Made by a program: the position numbers and the translations under genes
Shown: piece after piece, positions 49,269-61,484 of the stretch
Layout: each line of letters opens with the position of its first letter
How positions within the stretch are numbered: the stretch's first letter is position 1
Source of the DNA: Variovorax sp. MHTC-1
GTDB lineage: Bacteria > Pseudomonadota > Gammaproteobacteria > Burkholderiales > Burkholderiaceae_C
Direction of reading: 5' to 3'
NCBI RefSeq assembly: GCF_003984645.1
Contig: NZ_RWKI01000004.1
Span: 124,001 to 188,000, forward strand
DNA length: 64,000 bases
Notes under the pieces: generated by a model
What the model was told of the DNA's origin: nothing
The model's input: the letters and a program-made list of their open reading frames with translations, nothing else
The model's database searches: none

Positions 49269-49273
49269 ATAAT
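49268..49273 (+). promoter_or_regulatory. -10 box of the rpsO promoter
   Basis: Perfect TATAAT, 89 bp before the rpsO start, starting on the last base of repeat copy E. Any -35 would lie inside the repeat (around 49245-49250, AGTGCG, a weak match). Confidence 0.6.
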
Positions 49274-49361
49274 TAACGGCTTTGCATGCCGCAAGGCGCA
49301 CGGCGGATGCAGTTCCAGCGCCCGTCGCAAGTCAAACATCCCGGAACAGGAAAATCACCAA

Positions 49362-49628
49362 ATGATCGCAGCCTCCATCAAGGCCGAAGTCGTCAAAGAC
49401 AACGCCCGCGCCGCCAACGACACCGGCAGTCCCGAAGTGCAAGTCGCACTGCTGACCGCCCGTATCAACGAACTCACCCCGCACTTCAAGACGCACGCCA
49501 AGGACCACCATGGCCGCCGCGGCCTGCTGCGCATGGTGAGCCGCCGCCGCAAACTGCTGGACTACCTCAAGTCCAAGGACGCCGACCGCTACACCGCGCT
49601 GATCGCCAAGCTGGGTCTGCGCAAGTAA
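49362..49628 (+). CDS. rpsO: 30S ribosomal protein S15
   Basis: An 88-residue S15, standard length, which binds 16S rRNA early in small-subunit assembly. Typical sequence is [39 protein letters not shown] and the end [13 protein letters not shown] terminator and pnp follow, the common rpsO-pnp order, where S15 and PNPase levels are linked. Confidence 0.97.
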   Translation: MIAASIKAEVVKDNARAANDTGSPEVQVALLTARINELTPHFKTHAKDHHGRRGLLRMVSRRRKLLDYLKSKDADRYTALIAKLGLRK

Positions 49629-49645
49629 GCCGAATCGCATGCAAG

Positions 49646-49680
49646 AACGCCTGGGTTAGTCCGCTAGCTCAGGCGTTTTT
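49646..49680 (+). terminator. Rho-independent terminator after rpsO
   Basis: AACGCCTG pairs with CAGGCGTT, with partial pairing inside, and is followed by a run of T (GCGTTTTTTAC). It lies 17 bp after the rpsO stop, before pnp, so most rpsO transcripts would end here. Confidence 0.9.
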
Positions 49681-49833
49681 TACTTCGGAGCCGCCAAAAC
49701 AGAGCGAAGCTGTGTCATTCCAACGAAGTTCGCCCCGAATTTCTCTGGAATGGCATCGTGTTCTGGAAAGCGCTCCGGCCCCGCGGGGTCTGTGATTGCC
49801 ACGGGCAAACCGCTATCAAAACAGGAGCTAAAC

Positions 49834-52125
49834 ATGAGCCTCTTCAACAAAGTCACCAAGACCTTCCAGTGGGGCGGCAAGACCGTCGTCCTGGAAACCG
49901 GCGAAATCGCCCGTCAGGCCGGCGGTGCCGTGATCGTGGACATCGAGGGCACCGTGGTGCTGGCCACCGTCGTTGCTTCCAAGACCGCCAAGCCGGGCCA
50001 GGATTTCTTCCCGCTGACCGTCGACTACATCGAGAAGACCTATGCCGCGGGCAAGATCCCCGGCAGCTTCTTCAAACGCGAAGCCAAGCCCAGCGAGCTC
50101 GAGACGCTGACCTCGCGCCTGATCGACCGCCCGATCCGCCCGCTGTTCCCCGAAGGCTTCTTGAACGAAGTGCACGTGGTGATCCACACGCTGTCGCTCA
50201 ACCCCGAAGTCGATGCCGACATCGCCGCCATGATCGGCGTGAGCGCCGCGCTGTCGATCTCCGGCATTCCTTTCAGCGGCCCGATCGGCGCCGCGCGCGT
50301 TGGCTACATCAACGGCCAGTACGTGCTGAACCCGGGCCAGACCGAGCGCAAGGATTCGCAGATGGACCTGGTCGTCGCCGGTACCGAAGCGGCCGTGCTG
50401 ATGGTCGAGTCCGAAGCCCTGCAGTTGAGCGAGGAAATCATGCTCGGCGGCGTGGTGTTCGGCCATGAGCAGGCCAACATCGCGATCAATGCGATCCACG
50501 AACTCGTGCGCGACGCCGGCAAGCCGGTGTGGGACTGGCAACCGGCTCCCAAGGACGAAGCCTTCATCGCCAAGGTCAACGGTCTGGCCGAAGAGAAGCT
50601 GCGCGCCGCCTACCAGATCCGCAGCAAGCAGGCCCGCACCCAAGCCCTGCGCGAAGCCAATGCCGGCGTGATGGCTGCGCTCAAGGACAGCGGCGAGCCC
50701 TTCGATGCCGCCAAGGTCGAGGGCCTGCTGTTCGACATCGAAGCCAAGATCGTGCGCAGCCAAATCCTCTCCGGGGAGCCTCGCATCGACGGCCGCGATA
50801 CGCGGACCGTGCGCCCGATCGAGATCCGCAACGGCGTGCTGCCCCGCACCCACGGCTCGGCCCTCTTCACGCGCGGTGAAACCCAGGCGCTGGTCGTGAC
50901 CACGCTCGGCACCGAGCGCGATGCACAGCGCATCGACGCGCTGGCCGGCGAATACGAAGACCGCTTCCTGTTCCACTACAACATGCCTCCCTTCGCCACC
51001 GGTGAAGTGGGCCGCATGGGCTCGACCAAGCGCCGCGAAGTCGGCCACGGCCGTCTCGCCAAGCGCGCCCTCGTGGCCTGCCTGCCGACCAAGGAAGAGT
51101 TCCCCTACACGATCCGCGTCGTTTCGGAGATCACCGAGTCGAACGGCTCCTCGTCGATGGCTTCGGTCTGCGGCGGCTGCCTCTCGATGATGGATGCCGG
51201 CGTGCCGATGAAGGCGCATGTGGCCGGTATCGCGATGGGCCTGATCAAGGAAGACAACCGCTTCGCCGTGCTGACCGACATCCTGGGCGATGAGGATCAC
51301 CTGGGCGACATGGACTTCAAGGTGGCCGGCACCACCAATGGCATCACTGCGCTGCAGATGGACATCAAGATCCAGGGCATCACCAAGGAAATCATGCAAG
51401 TCGCGCTGGCGCAGGCCAAGGAAGCGCGCATGCACATCCTGGGCAAGATGCAGGAAGCGATGGGCGAGGCCAAGGCCGAAGTCTCCAGCTTCGCGCCGCG
51501 CCTGTTCACGATGAAGATCAATCCCGAGAAGATCCGCGACGTGATCGGCAAGGGCGGCTCGGTGATCCGGGCGCTGACCGAAGAGACCGGCACGCAGATC
51601 AACATCGACGAAGACGGCACCATCACCATCGCTTCGACCGACCCGGCCAAGGCCGAAGAGGCAAAGAAGCGCATCGAGCAGATCACGGCGGAAGTCGAGA
51701 TCGGCAAGACCTACGAAGGTCCGGTCACCAAGATCCTCGACTTCGGCGCGCTGATCAACCTGCTGCCGGGCAAGGATGGACTGCTGCACATCAGCCAGAT
51801 CGCGCACGAACGCGTCGAAAAGGTGACCGACTACCTGAGCGAGGGCCAGATTGTGAAGGTCAAGGTGCTCGAGACCGACGAGAAGGGCCGCGTCAAGCTG
51901 TCCATGAAGGCGCTGACCGAGCGTCCGGCCGGCATGGAATTCAGCGAGCGGCCGCCGCGCGAAGACCGCGGCGAGCGTCGCGAGCGTGGCGATCGCCCGC
52001 CGCGCGGCGAGCGCGCACCGCGTTTCGACAACGCCGAACGCGGCGAACAAGCTGGCGAGCAGGCAGTGGCCGTCGAACAGGACCAGCGTCCGCAAGAGCC
52101 CAACGGCGGCGACCGCCAGGCCTGA
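49834..52125 (+). CDS. pnp: Polyribonucleotide nucleotidyltransferase (PNPase)
   Basis: A 763-residue 3'-5' phosphorolytic exoribonuclease and degradosome component. Two RNase PH domains cover about 10-230 and 310-545 ([32 protein letters not shown], and [16 protein letters not shown]), followed by KH (about 555-615, [19 protein letters not shown]) and S1 (about 622-692). The C-terminal tail is rich in Arg/Glu/Gly ([17 protein letters not shown]), a disordered extension common in this group. The start at 49834 has AGGAG six bases upstream. Confidence 0.97.
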   Translation: MSLFNKVTKTFQWGGKTVVLETGEIARQAGGAVIVDIEGTVVLATVVASKTAKPGQDFFPLTVDYIEKTYAAGKIPGSFFKREAKPSELETLTSRLIDRPIRPLFPEGFLNEVHVVIHTLSLNPEVDADIAAMIGVSAALSISGIPFSGPIGAARVGYINGQYVLNPGQTERKDSQMDLVVAGTEAAVLMVESEALQLSEEIMLGGVVFGHEQANIAINAIHELVRDAGKPVWDWQPAPKDEAFIAKVNGLAEEKLRAAYQIRSKQARTQALREANAGVMAALKDSGEPFDAAKVEGLLFDIEAKIVRSQILSGEPRIDGRDTRTVRPIEIRNGVLPRTHGSALFTRGETQALVVTTLGTERDAQRIDALAGEYEDRFLFHYNMPPFATGEVGRMGSTKRREVGHGRLAKRALVACLPTKEEFPYTIRVVSEITESNGSSSMASVCGGCLSMMDAGVPMKAHVAGIAMGLIKEDNRFAVLTDILGDEDHLGDMDFKVAGTTNGITALQMDIKIQGITKEIMQVALAQAKEARMHILGKMQEAMGEAKAEVSSFAPRLFTMKINPEKIRDVIGKGGSVIRALTEETGTQINIDEDGTITIASTDPAKAEEAKKRIEQITAEVEIGKTYEGPVTKILDFGALINLLPGKDGLLHISQIAHERVEKVTDYLSEGQIVKVKVLETDEKGRVKLSMKALTERPAGMEFSERPPREDRGERRERGDRPPRGERAPRFDNAERGEQAGEQAVAVEQDQRPQEPNGGDRQA

Positions 52126-52203
52126 GGGCGAGGGCGGTGACGCCTTTGCCGTCATTTCACCGTGCGTCCGCTCGCGAGGGCGGGCGCTGCAGCGGAGAAA
52201 AGA

Positions 52204-53202
52204 ATGAAAGCCATTGAAATCACTTCGTACGGCGCCCCCGAGGTGCTGCGCGTGGCCGAACGTCCCGCGCCTGTCGCGGGGGCGAATGAACTGCTGATTC
52301 GCGTGGCCGCGAGCGGCGTGAACCGCCCCGACGTGCTCCAGCGCACCGGCAACTATCCGGTGCCCCCCGGCGCTTCGGATCTGCCGGGGCTCGAGGTCGC
52401 GGGCGAGATCGTTTCGGGCGATGTGGCAGCGATGCGCGAGGCCGGCCTCGCCGTCGGCGATCGCGTCTGTGCGCTGATCGCGGGCGGCGGCTATGCGGAA
52501 CTCTGCGTGGCGCCGGTGGCCCAGTGCCTGCCGGTGCCCAAGGGATGGAGCGATGCGGAGGCAGCGACCCTGCCCGAAACCTTCTTCACCGTGTGGAGCA
52601 ACGTGTTCGATCGAGCGCGTCTGCAGAAGGGCGAGACGCTGCTGATCCAGGGCGGCTCGAGCGGCATCGGCGTCACGGCCATCCAACTCGGCAAGGCCTT
52701 CGGCGCGACGGTGATCGTGACGGCCGGCAGCGACGACAAGTGCGAAGCCTGCAAGAAGCTCGGCGCCGACCATGCGATCAACTACAAGACCTCCGATTTC
52801 GCGGAAGAGGTCAAGCGCCTCACCGGCGGCAAGGGCGTCGACGTGGTGCTCGACATGGTGGCCGGCGCCTACGTGCCGCGCGAGATCGAGTGCATGGCCG
52901 AGGACGGCCGGCTCGTGATCATCGCGGTGCAGGGCGGCACGAAGAGCGACTTCAATGCGGGCCAGGTGCTGCGCCGCCGCCTCACGATCACGGGTTCGAC
53001 CCTGCGTCCGCGGCCGGTCGCGTTCAAGGGCGCCATCGCGAAGGCCTTGCGCGAAAAGGTCTGGCCGCTGCTCGAAAGCGGTGCGGTCAAGCCGGTGATC
53101 CACAGCACCTTCGCCGCACAGGGCGAGCCCAGCGGCGCGGCGCAGGCTCATGCCTTGATGGAATCGAACCAGCACATCGGCAAGATCGTGCTGACCTGGT
53201 GA
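52204..53202 (+). CDS. NAD(P)H-quinone oxidoreductase (zeta-crystallin/PIG3 type)
   Basis: A 332-residue zinc-free medium-chain dehydrogenase. Catalytic-domain motif [20 protein letters not shown] (about 39-58) and nucleotide-binding segment [20 protein letters not shown] (about 150-170) match the PIG3/Qor family of one-electron quinone reductases. It lies between pnp and tpiA, a conserved position in Burkholderiales. The start at [10 protein letters not shown] is the family start. Confidence 0.93.
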   Translation: MKAIEITSYGAPEVLRVAERPAPVAGANELLIRVAASGVNRPDVLQRTGNYPVPPGASDLPGLEVAGEIVSGDVAAMREAGLAVGDRVCALIAGGGYAELCVAPVAQCLPVPKGWSDAEAATLPETFFTVWSNVFDRARLQKGETLLIQGGSSGIGVTAIQLGKAFGATVIVTAGSDDKCEACKKLGADHAINYKTSDFAEEVKRLTGGKGVDVVLDMVAGAYVPREIECMAEDGRLVIIAVQGGTKSDFNAGQVLRRRLTITGSTLRPRPVAFKGAIAKALREKVWPLLESGAVKPVIHSTFAAQGEPSGAAQAHALMESNQHIGKIVLTW

Positions 53203-53213
53203 ACGAGACAGAC

Positions 53214-53966
53214 ATGACGACGAAGAAAAATCTCATCGCCGGCAACTGGAAGATGAACGGCAGCCTCGCAGCCAACGAGGCGCTGGTGAAGGCGCTGCTG
53301 CAGGGCGTCGGCACGCCTTCATGCGATGTCGCAGTGTGCGTTTCGGCGCCGTACCTGGCGCAGGTGCAGGCGCTCGTCGCCGGGTCGCCGATCGCGCTGG
53401 GTGCGCAGGATGTGTCGGCCCAGCCGCAAGGCGCATTCACCGGCGAGCAATCGGCTGCGATGCTGAAGGACTTCGGCGTGCGCTACGCGATCGTGGGCCA
53501 TTCGGAGCGCCGCCAATACCATGGCGAAACCGACGAACTGGTGGCGGCCAAGACGGCTGCCGCGCTCGCGAACGGCATCACGCCCATCGTCTGTGTCGGC
53601 GAAACACTGGCGCAGCGCGAGGCAGGGCAGACCGAGGAGGTCGTCAAGCGCCAGCTCGCCGCGGTGATCCATGTCAATGGCCACTGCATCAGCGAGATCG
53701 TGGTGGCCTACGAGCCCGTCTGGGCCATCGGCACCGGCAAGACTGCGACGCCCGAGCAGGCGCAGGCGGTGCACGCCGTGCTGCGCGCGCAACTGCATCA
53801 CGCGGCCAGCGAACACGCGGCGGGCATCCGCATCCTCTATGGCGGCAGCATGAACGCCGCCAATGCGGCCGAGCTGCTGGCCCAGGCCGACATCGACGGG
53901 GGGCTGATCGGCGGCGCTTCCCTCAAGGCCCCCGACTTTTTGCAGATCATTGCTGCGGCACGCTGA
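53214..53966 (+). CDS. tpiA: Triose-phosphate isomerase
   Basis: A 250-residue glycolytic enzyme interconverting dihydroxyacetone phosphate and glyceraldehyde-3-phosphate. The catalytic residues are K13 (AGNWKMN), H96 (VGHSERR) and E167 ([11 protein letters not shown]); the phosphate-binding [10 protein letters not shown] follows. Eleven bases after the quinone oxidoreductase gene and 39 before secG, so it is likely part of one transcript. Confidence 0.97.
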   Translation: MTTKKNLIAGNWKMNGSLAANEALVKALLQGVGTPSCDVAVCVSAPYLAQVQALVAGSPIALGAQDVSAQPQGAFTGEQSAAMLKDFGVRYAIVGHSERRQYHGETDELVAAKTAAALANGITPIVCVGETLAQREAGQTEEVVKRQLAAVIHVNGHCISEIVVAYEPVWAIGTGKTATPEQAQAVHAVLRAQLHHAASEHAAGIRILYGGSMNAANAAELLAQADIDGGLIGGASLKAPDFLQIIAAAR

Positions 53967-54005
53967 GACCAGCGCAGCAGCGAACGAATTTAGGAGTTAG
54001 AACGA

Positions 54006-54437
54006 ATGAACATGGTCCTCAATATCCTGGTGGGCGTACAGATGCTCACCGCACTCGCGATGATCGGCCTGATCCTGATCCAGCACGGCAAGGGCGCCGA
54101 CATGGGTGCGGCCTTCGGCAGCGGCAGTGCGGGCAGCCTGTTCGGTGCCAGCGGCAGCGCGAACTTTCTTTCGCGCACCACCGGCGTTCTCGCCGCCGTG
54201 TTCTTCGCCTGCACCTTGCTGCTCGCCTACTTCAGCCATGCACGGCCCACGGGCGGCGGCAGCCTGCTCGAGCGCGCCGCGATCGGCGTGCCGGCGCCGA
54301 CGCCTACCCCCGCACCTTCGGGCCCCGCATCGCAGATTCCTTCCGGCAACGCACCTGCTGCGGCACCCGGCGCGAATGCACCGGCCCCGGCACCTGCTGC
54401 ACCGGCTTCGGGCGCTGCGCAGATCCCGACCAAGTGA
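54006..54437 (+). CDS. secG: Preprotein translocase subunit SecG
   Basis: A 143-residue membrane protein with two helices (about 3-25 and 57-77) and the conserved GKGADMGAAFGSGSAGSLFG between them. The Ala/Pro-rich tail after about residue 95 is longer than in E. coli SecG (110 aa). It aids SecYEG export. Gene order tpiA-secG-tRNA-Leu-nuoA is typical of Burkholderiales. Confidence 0.95.
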   Translation: MNMVLNILVGVQMLTALAMIGLILIQHGKGADMGAAFGSGSAGSLFGASGSANFLSRTTGVLAAVFFACTLLLAYFSHARPTGGGSLLERAAIGVPAPTPTPAPSGPASQIPSGNAPAAAPGANAPAPAPAAPASGAAQIPTK

Positions 54438-54556
54438 TCCTGTCGTTTTCGATGCGGTCACCGACCGAAAGCGACTTCATTTCAGGGTAAACTCTAAAGC
54501 TGTCCGGAAAGCCAAAACCCTCTCGGGTTCCTCATGCCATCCGGACACACAAAACC

Positions 54557-54641
54557 GCGGTCGTGGTGAAATTGGTAGACACGCTATCTTGAGGGGGTAG
54601 TGGCGAAAGCTGTGCGAGTTCGAGTCTCGCCGACCGCACCA
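54557..54641 (+). tRNA. tRNA-Leu (GAG)
   Basis: 85 nt including an encoded CCA. The acceptor GCGGTCG pairs with CGACCGC. The anticodon stem CTATC/GGTAG encloses loop TTGAGGG, giving anticodon GAG, which reads CUC and CUU. A long variable arm and the T arm with GTTCGAGTC are present, as expected for class II tRNA-Leu. Confidence 0.97.
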
Positions 54642-54649
54642 AATCTCGT

Positions 54650-54675
54650 CGGCAGGAAGCTTCGTCTTCCTGCCG
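54650..54675 (+). promoter_or_regulatory. Perfect hairpin between tRNA-Leu and nuoA
   Basis: CGGCAGGAAG-CTTCGT-CTTCCTGCCG is a ten-bp perfect stem nine bases after the tRNA. It has no U-run, so it is more likely a processing or stability structure, or a weak pause, than a terminator. It ends 23 bases before the nuoA ATG. Confidence 0.65.
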
Positions 54676-54698
54676 GCGTCAAGCGGTAAAAGACCCCG

Positions 54699-55058
54699 AT
54701 GAACCTCGATTCCTACCTTCCCGTCCTGTTGTTCATCCTGGTCGGAGTCGGTGTCGGCGTCGCACCGCAGGTTCTCGGTTACATCCTCGGCCCCAACCGG
54801 CCCGACGCTCAAAAGAATTCCCCCTACGAATGCGGCTTCGAGGCCTTCGAAGACGCGCGCATGAAGTTCGACGTGCGCTACTACCTCGTGGCGATTCTCT
54901 TCATTCTTTTTGACCTCGAGATCGCCTTTCTCTTCCCGTGGGCGATCGCGCTCAAGGAAATCGGTCCGGTCGGCTTCTGGGCCATGATGATTTTTCTCGC
55001 CATCCTCGTCGTGGGCTTCGTCTACGAGTGGAAAAAGGGCGCGCTCGACTGGGAATGA
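54699..55058 (+). CDS. nuoA: NADH-quinone oxidoreductase subunit A
   Basis: A 119-residue membrane subunit of complex I with three helices and the conserved [20 protein letters not shown] loop (about 40-59, contains the loop Cys near the quinone site) and [18 protein letters not shown]. First gene of the nuo operon; the next starts 15 bp downstream. Confidence 0.97.
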   Translation: MNLDSYLPVLLFILVGVGVGVAPQVLGYILGPNRPDAQKNSPYECGFEAFEDARMKFDVRYYLVAILFILFDLEIAFLFPWAIALKEIGPVGFWAMMIFLAILVVGFVYEWKKGALDWE

Positions 55059-55073
55059 CAAGGAATCCGCAAA

Positions 55074-55553
55074 ATGGCCATTGAAGGCGTCATGAAGGAA
55101 GGCTTCGTCACCACCACCTACGACTCGGTGGTGAACTGGGCCAAGACCGGATCACTGTGGCCGATGACCTTCGGTCTGGCCTGCTGTGCCGTGGAAATGA
55201 TGCACGCGGGTGCCGCGCGTTACGACATCGACCGCTTCGGCATGCTGTTTCGCCCGAGCCCGCGCCAATCCGATCTGATGATCGTGGCCGGCACGCTGTG
55301 CAACAAGATGGCGCCGGCGCTGCGCAAGGTCTACGACCAGATGCCCGAGCCTCGCTGGGTGCTGTCGATGGGCTCGTGCGCCAACGGCGGCGGCTACTAC
55401 CATTACAGCTACTCGGTGGTGCGCGGCTGCGACCGCATCGTGCCGGTCGACGTCTACGTGCCGGGCTGCCCGCCGACCGCCGAGGCGCTGCTGTACGGAA
55501 TCATCCAGCTCCAGCAGAAGATCCGCCGCACCAACACGATCGCGCGTGCCTGA
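55074..55553 (+). CDS. nuoB: NADH-quinone oxidoreductase subunit B
   Basis: A 159-residue subunit carrying the terminal N2 4Fe-4S cluster next to the quinone site. Ligands C37 and C38 ([10 protein letters not shown]), C102 (MGSCANGGG) and C132 ([10 protein letters not shown]) are in place. Confidence 0.97.
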   Translation: MAIEGVMKEGFVTTTYDSVVNWAKTGSLWPMTFGLACCAVEMMHAGAARYDIDRFGMLFRPSPRQSDLMIVAGTLCNKMAPALRKVYDQMPEPRWVLSMGSCANGGGYYHYSYSVVRGCDRIVPVDVYVPGCPPTAEALLYGIIQLQQKIRRTNTIARA

Positions 55554-55566
55554 GAAGCGAAAGACG

Positions 55567-56175
55567 ATGACCGACTTTGCCATTTCTCCCGAGGCACTGC
55601 AGACCCAGATCACTGAAACGCTCGGCGCCAAGGCCAAGAGCGTCACGCTCGCGCTCGGCGAAGTGACGGTGGTAGTCGGCGCGGCCGACTATCTGGAAGC
55701 TGCGACCCTGCTGCGCGATGCGCCCGGCTGCCGCTTCGAGCAACTGATCGATCTCTGCGGCCTGGACTACTCCGACTACCGCGAAGGCGAGTGGCAGGGC
55801 GAGCGCTTCTGCGTGGCGACGCATCTGCTTTCCGTGAGCCTCAACCAGCGCGTGCGCCTCAAGGTGTTCGTGCCGAACGAAGATCTGCCGGTGATCGATT
55901 CGCTGACCGGCATCTGGAACGCCGCCGGCTGGTTCGAGCGCGAAGCCTTCGACCTCTACGGCATCGTGTTCGAAGGCCACGACGACCTGCGCCGCATCCT
56001 GACCGACTACGGCTTCATCGGTCACCCGTTCCGCAAGGACTTCCCGGTATCCGGTCACGTCGAGATGCGTTACGACGCGGAACAGAAGCGTGTGATCTAC
56101 CAGCCGGTCTCGATCGAGCCGCGCGAGATCACGCCGCGCGTGATTCGCGAAGACAACTACGGCGGATTGCACTGA
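55567..56175 (+). CDS. nuoC: NADH-quinone oxidoreductase subunit C
   Basis: A 202-residue peripheral-arm subunit, separate from NuoD rather than fused as in E. coli. Conserved [19 protein letters not shown] region, [17 protein letters not shown] and [17 protein letters not shown]. Start at [11 protein letters not shown] (55567); an upstream Met at 55546 overlaps nuoB and is less likely. Confidence 0.95.
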   Translation: MTDFAISPEALQTQITETLGAKAKSVTLALGEVTVVVGAADYLEAATLLRDAPGCRFEQLIDLCGLDYSDYREGEWQGERFCVATHLLSVSLNQRVRLKVFVPNEDLPVIDSLTGIWNAAGWFEREAFDLYGIVFEGHDDLRRILTDYGFIGHPFRKDFPVSGHVEMRYDAEQKRVIYQPVSIEPREITPRVIREDNYGGLH

Positions 56176-56182
56176 AACCGAC

Positions 56183-57436
56183 ATGGCCGAAATCAAGAAC
56201 TACACGCTGAACTTCGGGCCCCAGCACCCCGCGGCGCACGGTGTGCTGCGCCTGGTGCTCGAGCTCGACGGTGAAGTCATACAGCGCGCCGATCCGCACA
56301 TCGGCCTCCTGCACCGCGCGACCGAAAAGCTCGCCGAGACGCGCACCTACATCCAGTCGCTGCCCTACATGGACCGGCTCGACTACGTCTCGATGATGAG
56401 CAACGAGCACGCGTACTGTCTCGCGATCGAGCGGCTCATGGGTCTCGACGTGCCCATCCGCGCGCAGTACATCCGCGTGATGTTCGCCGAGATCACGCGC
56501 CTGCTGAACCACCTTCTGTGGCTGGGCGCGCACGGCCTTGACTGCGGTGCGATGAACATGCTCATCTACTGCTTCCGCGAGCGCGAGGACCTGTTCGACA
56601 TGTACGAGGCGGTCTCGGGCGCGCGCATGCACGCGGCCTACTTCCGTCCGGGCGGCGTCTACCGCGACCTGCCCGACGCGATGCCGCAGTACAAGGTCAG
56701 CAAGATCAAGAACGCGAAGGCGATCGAGCGTCTCAACGAAAATCGCCGCGGCTCGCTGCTGGATTTCATCGACGACTTCTGCAAACGCTTCCCCAAGATG
56801 GTCGACGAGTACGAGACGCTGCTCACCGACAACCGCATCTGGAAGCAGCGCACCGTCGGCATCGGCGTGGTCACGCCCGAGCGCGCGCTGAACCTCGGCT
56901 TTACCGGCCCGATGCTGCGCGGTTCCGGCATCGAATGGGATCTGCGCAAGAAGCAGCCCTACGACGTCTACGACCAGATGGAGTTCGACGTCCCGGTCGG
57001 CAAGACCGGCGACTGCTACGACCGCTATCTCGTGCGGGTCGAGGAAATGCGCCAGGCCAACCGCATCATCCAGCAGTGCTCGGCCTGGCTGCGTGCCAAC
57101 CCGGGCCCGGTGATCACCGACAACCACAAGGTCGCGGCGCCGGCGCGCGAATCGATGAAGGCCAACATGGAGGAGCTGATCCACCATTTCAAGCTCTTCA
57201 CCGAAGGCTTCCACGTGCCCGAAGGCGAGGCCTATGCCGCCGTCGAGCATCCCAAGGGCGAGTTCGGCATCTATCTCGTGAGCGATGGCGCCAACAAGCC
57301 CTACCGTCTGAAGATCCGCGCGCCGGGCTTCCCGCATCTGGCGGCGCTCGACGAGATGTCGCGCGGCCACATGATTGCCGACGCGGTCGCGGTGATTGGC
57401 ACCATGGACATCGTGTTCGGCGAGATCGACAGGTGA
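56183..57436 (+). CDS. nuoD: NADH-quinone oxidoreductase subunit D
   Basis: A 417-residue 49-kDa-type subunit forming the quinone pocket. Typical [20 protein letters not shown] start, [12 protein letters not shown], and the end DIVFGEIDR. The family's Tyr/His quinone-binding positions fall in GPQHPAAHG and [15 protein letters not shown]. Confidence 0.97.
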   Translation: MAEIKNYTLNFGPQHPAAHGVLRLVLELDGEVIQRADPHIGLLHRATEKLAETRTYIQSLPYMDRLDYVSMMSNEHAYCLAIERLMGLDVPIRAQYIRVMFAEITRLLNHLLWLGAHGLDCGAMNMLIYCFREREDLFDMYEAVSGARMHAAYFRPGGVYRDLPDAMPQYKVSKIKNAKAIERLNENRRGSLLDFIDDFCKRFPKMVDEYETLLTDNRIWKQRTVGIGVVTPERALNLGFTGPMLRGSGIEWDLRKKQPYDVYDQMEFDVPVGKTGDCYDRYLVRVEEMRQANRIIQQCSAWLRANPGPVITDNHKVAAPARESMKANMEELIHHFKLFTEGFHVPEGEAYAAVEHPKGEFGIYLVSDGANKPYRLKIRAPGFPHLAALDEMSRGHMIADAVAVIGTMDIVFGEIDR

Positions 57437-57444
57437 GCGAACGA

Positions 57445-57965
57445 ATGACCACCCACAGCAGCAATCAGGCGCCGCTTTCGGCCGCCACGCTGGAGCTCTT
57501 TGCGCGCGAGGTCGCCAAGTACCCGCCGGCCGGCAAGCAGTCGGCCGTGATGGCCTGCCTCGCGATCGTGCAGAAGGACGAAGGCTTCGTCAGCGTGCAG
57601 CGCGAGCGCGAGATCGCCGCCTACCTCGGCATGGCGCCGATCGCGGTGCACGAGGTCACGACCTTCTACAACATGTACAACCAGCAGCCGGTGGGCAAGT
57701 TCAAGCTCAACGTATGCACCAACCTGCCGTGCCAGCTGCGCGACGGCGCGGTGGCGCTGGCCCATCTCGAGAAGAAGCTCGGCATCCACATGGGCGAGAC
57801 CACGCCTGACGGCATGTTCACGCTGCAGCAGAGCGAGTGCCTCGGCGCCTGCGCCGATTCGCCGGTGATGCTGGTCAACGACCGCACCATGTGCAGCTTC
57901 ATGAGCAACGAAAAGCTCGATCAGCTGATCGACGGCCTGCGCACTTCGACGACGGGGAGCACGCA

Positions 57966-57969
<4 letters not shown>
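57445..57969 (+). CDS. nuoE: NADH-quinone oxidoreductase subunit E
   Basis: A 174-residue 24-kDa-type subunit with the N1a 2Fe-2S cluster on C91, C96, C132 and C136 (VCTNLPC, SECLGAC). The start at ATG 57445 is used; a GTG at 57433 would overlap the nuoD stop as GTGA and is a real alternative. Its stop overlaps the nuoF start (ATGA). Confidence 0.95.
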
Positions 57970-59309
<1,340 letters not shown>

Positions 59310-59330
59310 GCGCGAATAACACATACACAT

Positions 59331-61484
59331 ATGGTTGAAATCGAACTCGACGGCAAGAAGGTCGAAATCGTCGAAGGCAGCATGATCATGCATGCGGCCG
59401 ACAAGGCGGGCACCTACATCCCGCACTTCTGCTATCACAAGAAGCTCAGCATCGCGGCCAACTGCCGCATGTGCCTGGTCGACGTCGAAAAGGCGCCCAA
59501 GCCCATGCCGGCCTGCGCCACGCCGGTGACGCAGGGCATGATCGTGCGCACCAAGAGCGACAAGGCGATCAAGGCCCAGCAGTCGGTGATGGAGTTCCTG
59601 CTGATCAACCATCCACTCGATTGCCCGATCTGCGACCAGGGCGGCGAATGCCAGCTGCAAGACCTGGCCGTCGGCTACGGCGGCTCGTCCTCGCGCTATG
59701 AAGAAGAAAAGCGCGTGGTGTTCCACAAGGACGTGGGCCCGCTCATCAGCATGGAAGAGATGAGCCGCTGCATCCATTGCACGCGCTGCGTGCGCTTCGG
59801 CCAGGAAGTGGCCGGCGTGATGGAGCTCGGCATGACGCAACGCGGCGAGCATTCCGAGATCGAGACCTTCCTCGGCGATTCGGTCGACTCCGAGCTCTCG
59901 GGCAACATGATCGACATCTGTCCCGTGGGCGCGCTCACGAGCAAGCCCTTCCGCTACAGCGCCCGCACCTGGGAGCTCTCGCGCCGCAAATCCGTGAGCC
60001 CGCACGATTCGACCGGCGCCAACCTGATCGTCCAAGTCAAGAACAACCGCGTGATGCGCGTGGTGCCGCTCGAGAACGAAGACGTCAACGAATGCTGGAT
60101 CGCCGACCGCGACCGCTTTTCGTACGAAGCACTCAACGGCCCCGAGCGCCTCTCGCAGCCCATGCTGAAGCAGGGCGGCCAGTGGCAGCAGGTCGACTGG
60201 CAGACCGCGCTCGAGTACGTGGCCAACGGCCTGAAGCAGATCAAGGCCGACCACGGCGCGCAGAGCATCGGTACGCTTGCGAGCCCGCACAGCACGCTCG
60301 AAGAACTGCACCTGGCCAAGCTGCTGACGCAGGGTCTGGGCAGCGCCAACATCGACTACCGGCTGCGCAACGCCGAGTTCAACGCCTTCGAAGGCGTGCG
60401 CTGGCTCGGCACCTCGATCGCATCGCTGTCGCAACTGCAGCGCACGCTCGTGATCGGCAGCAATCTGCGCAAGGACCATCCGCTGTTCGCGCAGCGCATC
60501 CGCCAGGCGGTACGCAAGGGCGGTGTGCTCAACGCATTGACGTCGCCCGAACTGCTGGCCGACGACGAAGCCTGGGCCATGCCGGTGGCGAACGCCGTGC
60601 GCGTGCCGGCACAGGACTGGGTGGACGCGCTGGCCGAGATCGCCGGCGCCGTGGCCGCCAGCACCGGCGCCGCGGCGCCGGTGGCCGGCAGCGATGCGCC
60701 GGGCGATGCGGCCAAGGCCATCGCGGCGTCGCTGCTCGGCGGCGAGCGCAAGGCCATCCTGCTCGGCAATGCGGCCGCCCACCATGTCGACGCCGGCGCG
60801 TTGCTGGCGCTGGCGAACTGGATCGGCGCCCAGACCGGGGCCAGCGTCGGCTATCTCACAGAGGCCGCCAACACGGTCGGTGCGCAGCTGGTCGGCGCGC
60901 TGCCCGCCGAAGGCGGGTTGAATGCGGGAGAGATGCTGGGCGGCGCGCTCAAGGCGGTGCTGCTGCTCAACACCGAGCCGGTGTTCGACTCGGCCACCGG
61001 TGCCGCCGCAGCCGACGCGCTCACGCACGCCCAGATGGTCGTGACGCTGAGCCCCTTCAAGGCCAACGTCGAATTCAGCGACGTGCTGCTGCCGATCGCG
61101 CCCTTCACCGAAACGCCGGGCACCTTCGTCAATGCGGAGGGCCGCGTGCAGAGTTTTCATGCGGTCGTGAAGCCGCTCGGCGAAACGCGTCCGGCCTGGA
61201 AGGTGCTGCGCGTGCTGGCCAACCTGCTGGGCCTTTCGGGCTTCTCCTTCGAATCGACGGCCGAGGTGCTGGCCGACATCGGCGCAGGCGCCGGCGTGCC
61301 GGCCGACAAGCTGAGCAATGGCACCGCGGCCCGCCTCGATGGCGAACGCGCCTCCCATGCCGCGCCGCCGGTCGTCGCCGGCATCTACCAGCTCGATTCG
61401 ATCGTTCGCCGCGCACCGTCGCTGCAACTGACGGCCGATGCGCGCACAACGCAGGCCGCGGCCGCGCAGGAGGTGTTCGCATGA
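59331..61484 (+). CDS. nuoG: NADH-quinone oxidoreductase subunit G
   Basis: A 717-residue 75-kDa-type subunit. N1b 2Fe-2S ligands C34, C45, C48 and C62; N5 ligands H94, C98, C101 and C107; N4 with C147, C150, C153 and a Cys in DICPVGAL near 197. The C-terminal part is a degenerate molybdopterin-oxidoreductase domain without cofactor. The length is shorter than E. coli NuoG (908 aa) but usual for beta- and alphaproteobacteria. Confidence 0.96.
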   Translation: MVEIELDGKKVEIVEGSMIMHAADKAGTYIPHFCYHKKLSIAANCRMCLVDVEKAPKPMPACATPVTQGMIVRTKSDKAIKAQQSVMEFLLINHPLDCPICDQGGECQLQDLAVGYGGSSSRYEEEKRVVFHKDVGPLISMEEMSRCIHCTRCVRFGQEVAGVMELGMTQRGEHSEIETFLGDSVDSELSGNMIDICPVGALTSKPFRYSARTWELSRRKSVSPHDSTGANLIVQVKNNRVMRVVPLENEDVNECWIADRDRFSYEALNGPERLSQPMLKQGGQWQQVDWQTALEYVANGLKQIKADHGAQSIGTLASPHSTLEELHLAKLLTQGLGSANIDYRLRNAEFNAFEGVRWLGTSIASLSQLQRTLVIGSNLRKDHPLFAQRIRQAVRKGGVLNALTSPELLADDEAWAMPVANAVRVPAQDWVDALAEIAGAVAASTGAAAPVAGSDAPGDAAKAIAASLLGGERKAILLGNAAAHHVDAGALLALANWIGAQTGASVGYLTEAANTVGAQLVGALPAEGGLNAGEMLGGALKAVLLLNTEPVFDSATGAAAADALTHAQMVVTLSPFKANVEFSDVLLPIAPFTETPGTFVNAEGRVQSFHAVVKPLGETRPAWKVLRVLANLLGLSGFSFESTAEVLADIGAGAGVPADKLSNGTAARLDGERASHAAPPVVAGIYQLDSIVRRAPSLQLTADARTTQAAAAQEVFA

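Noticed and set aside
54477..55061. Minus-strand frame covering tRNA-Leu and nuoA
   Set aside because: It is antisense to a clear tRNA and to nuoA, and its peptide has no recognisable family.
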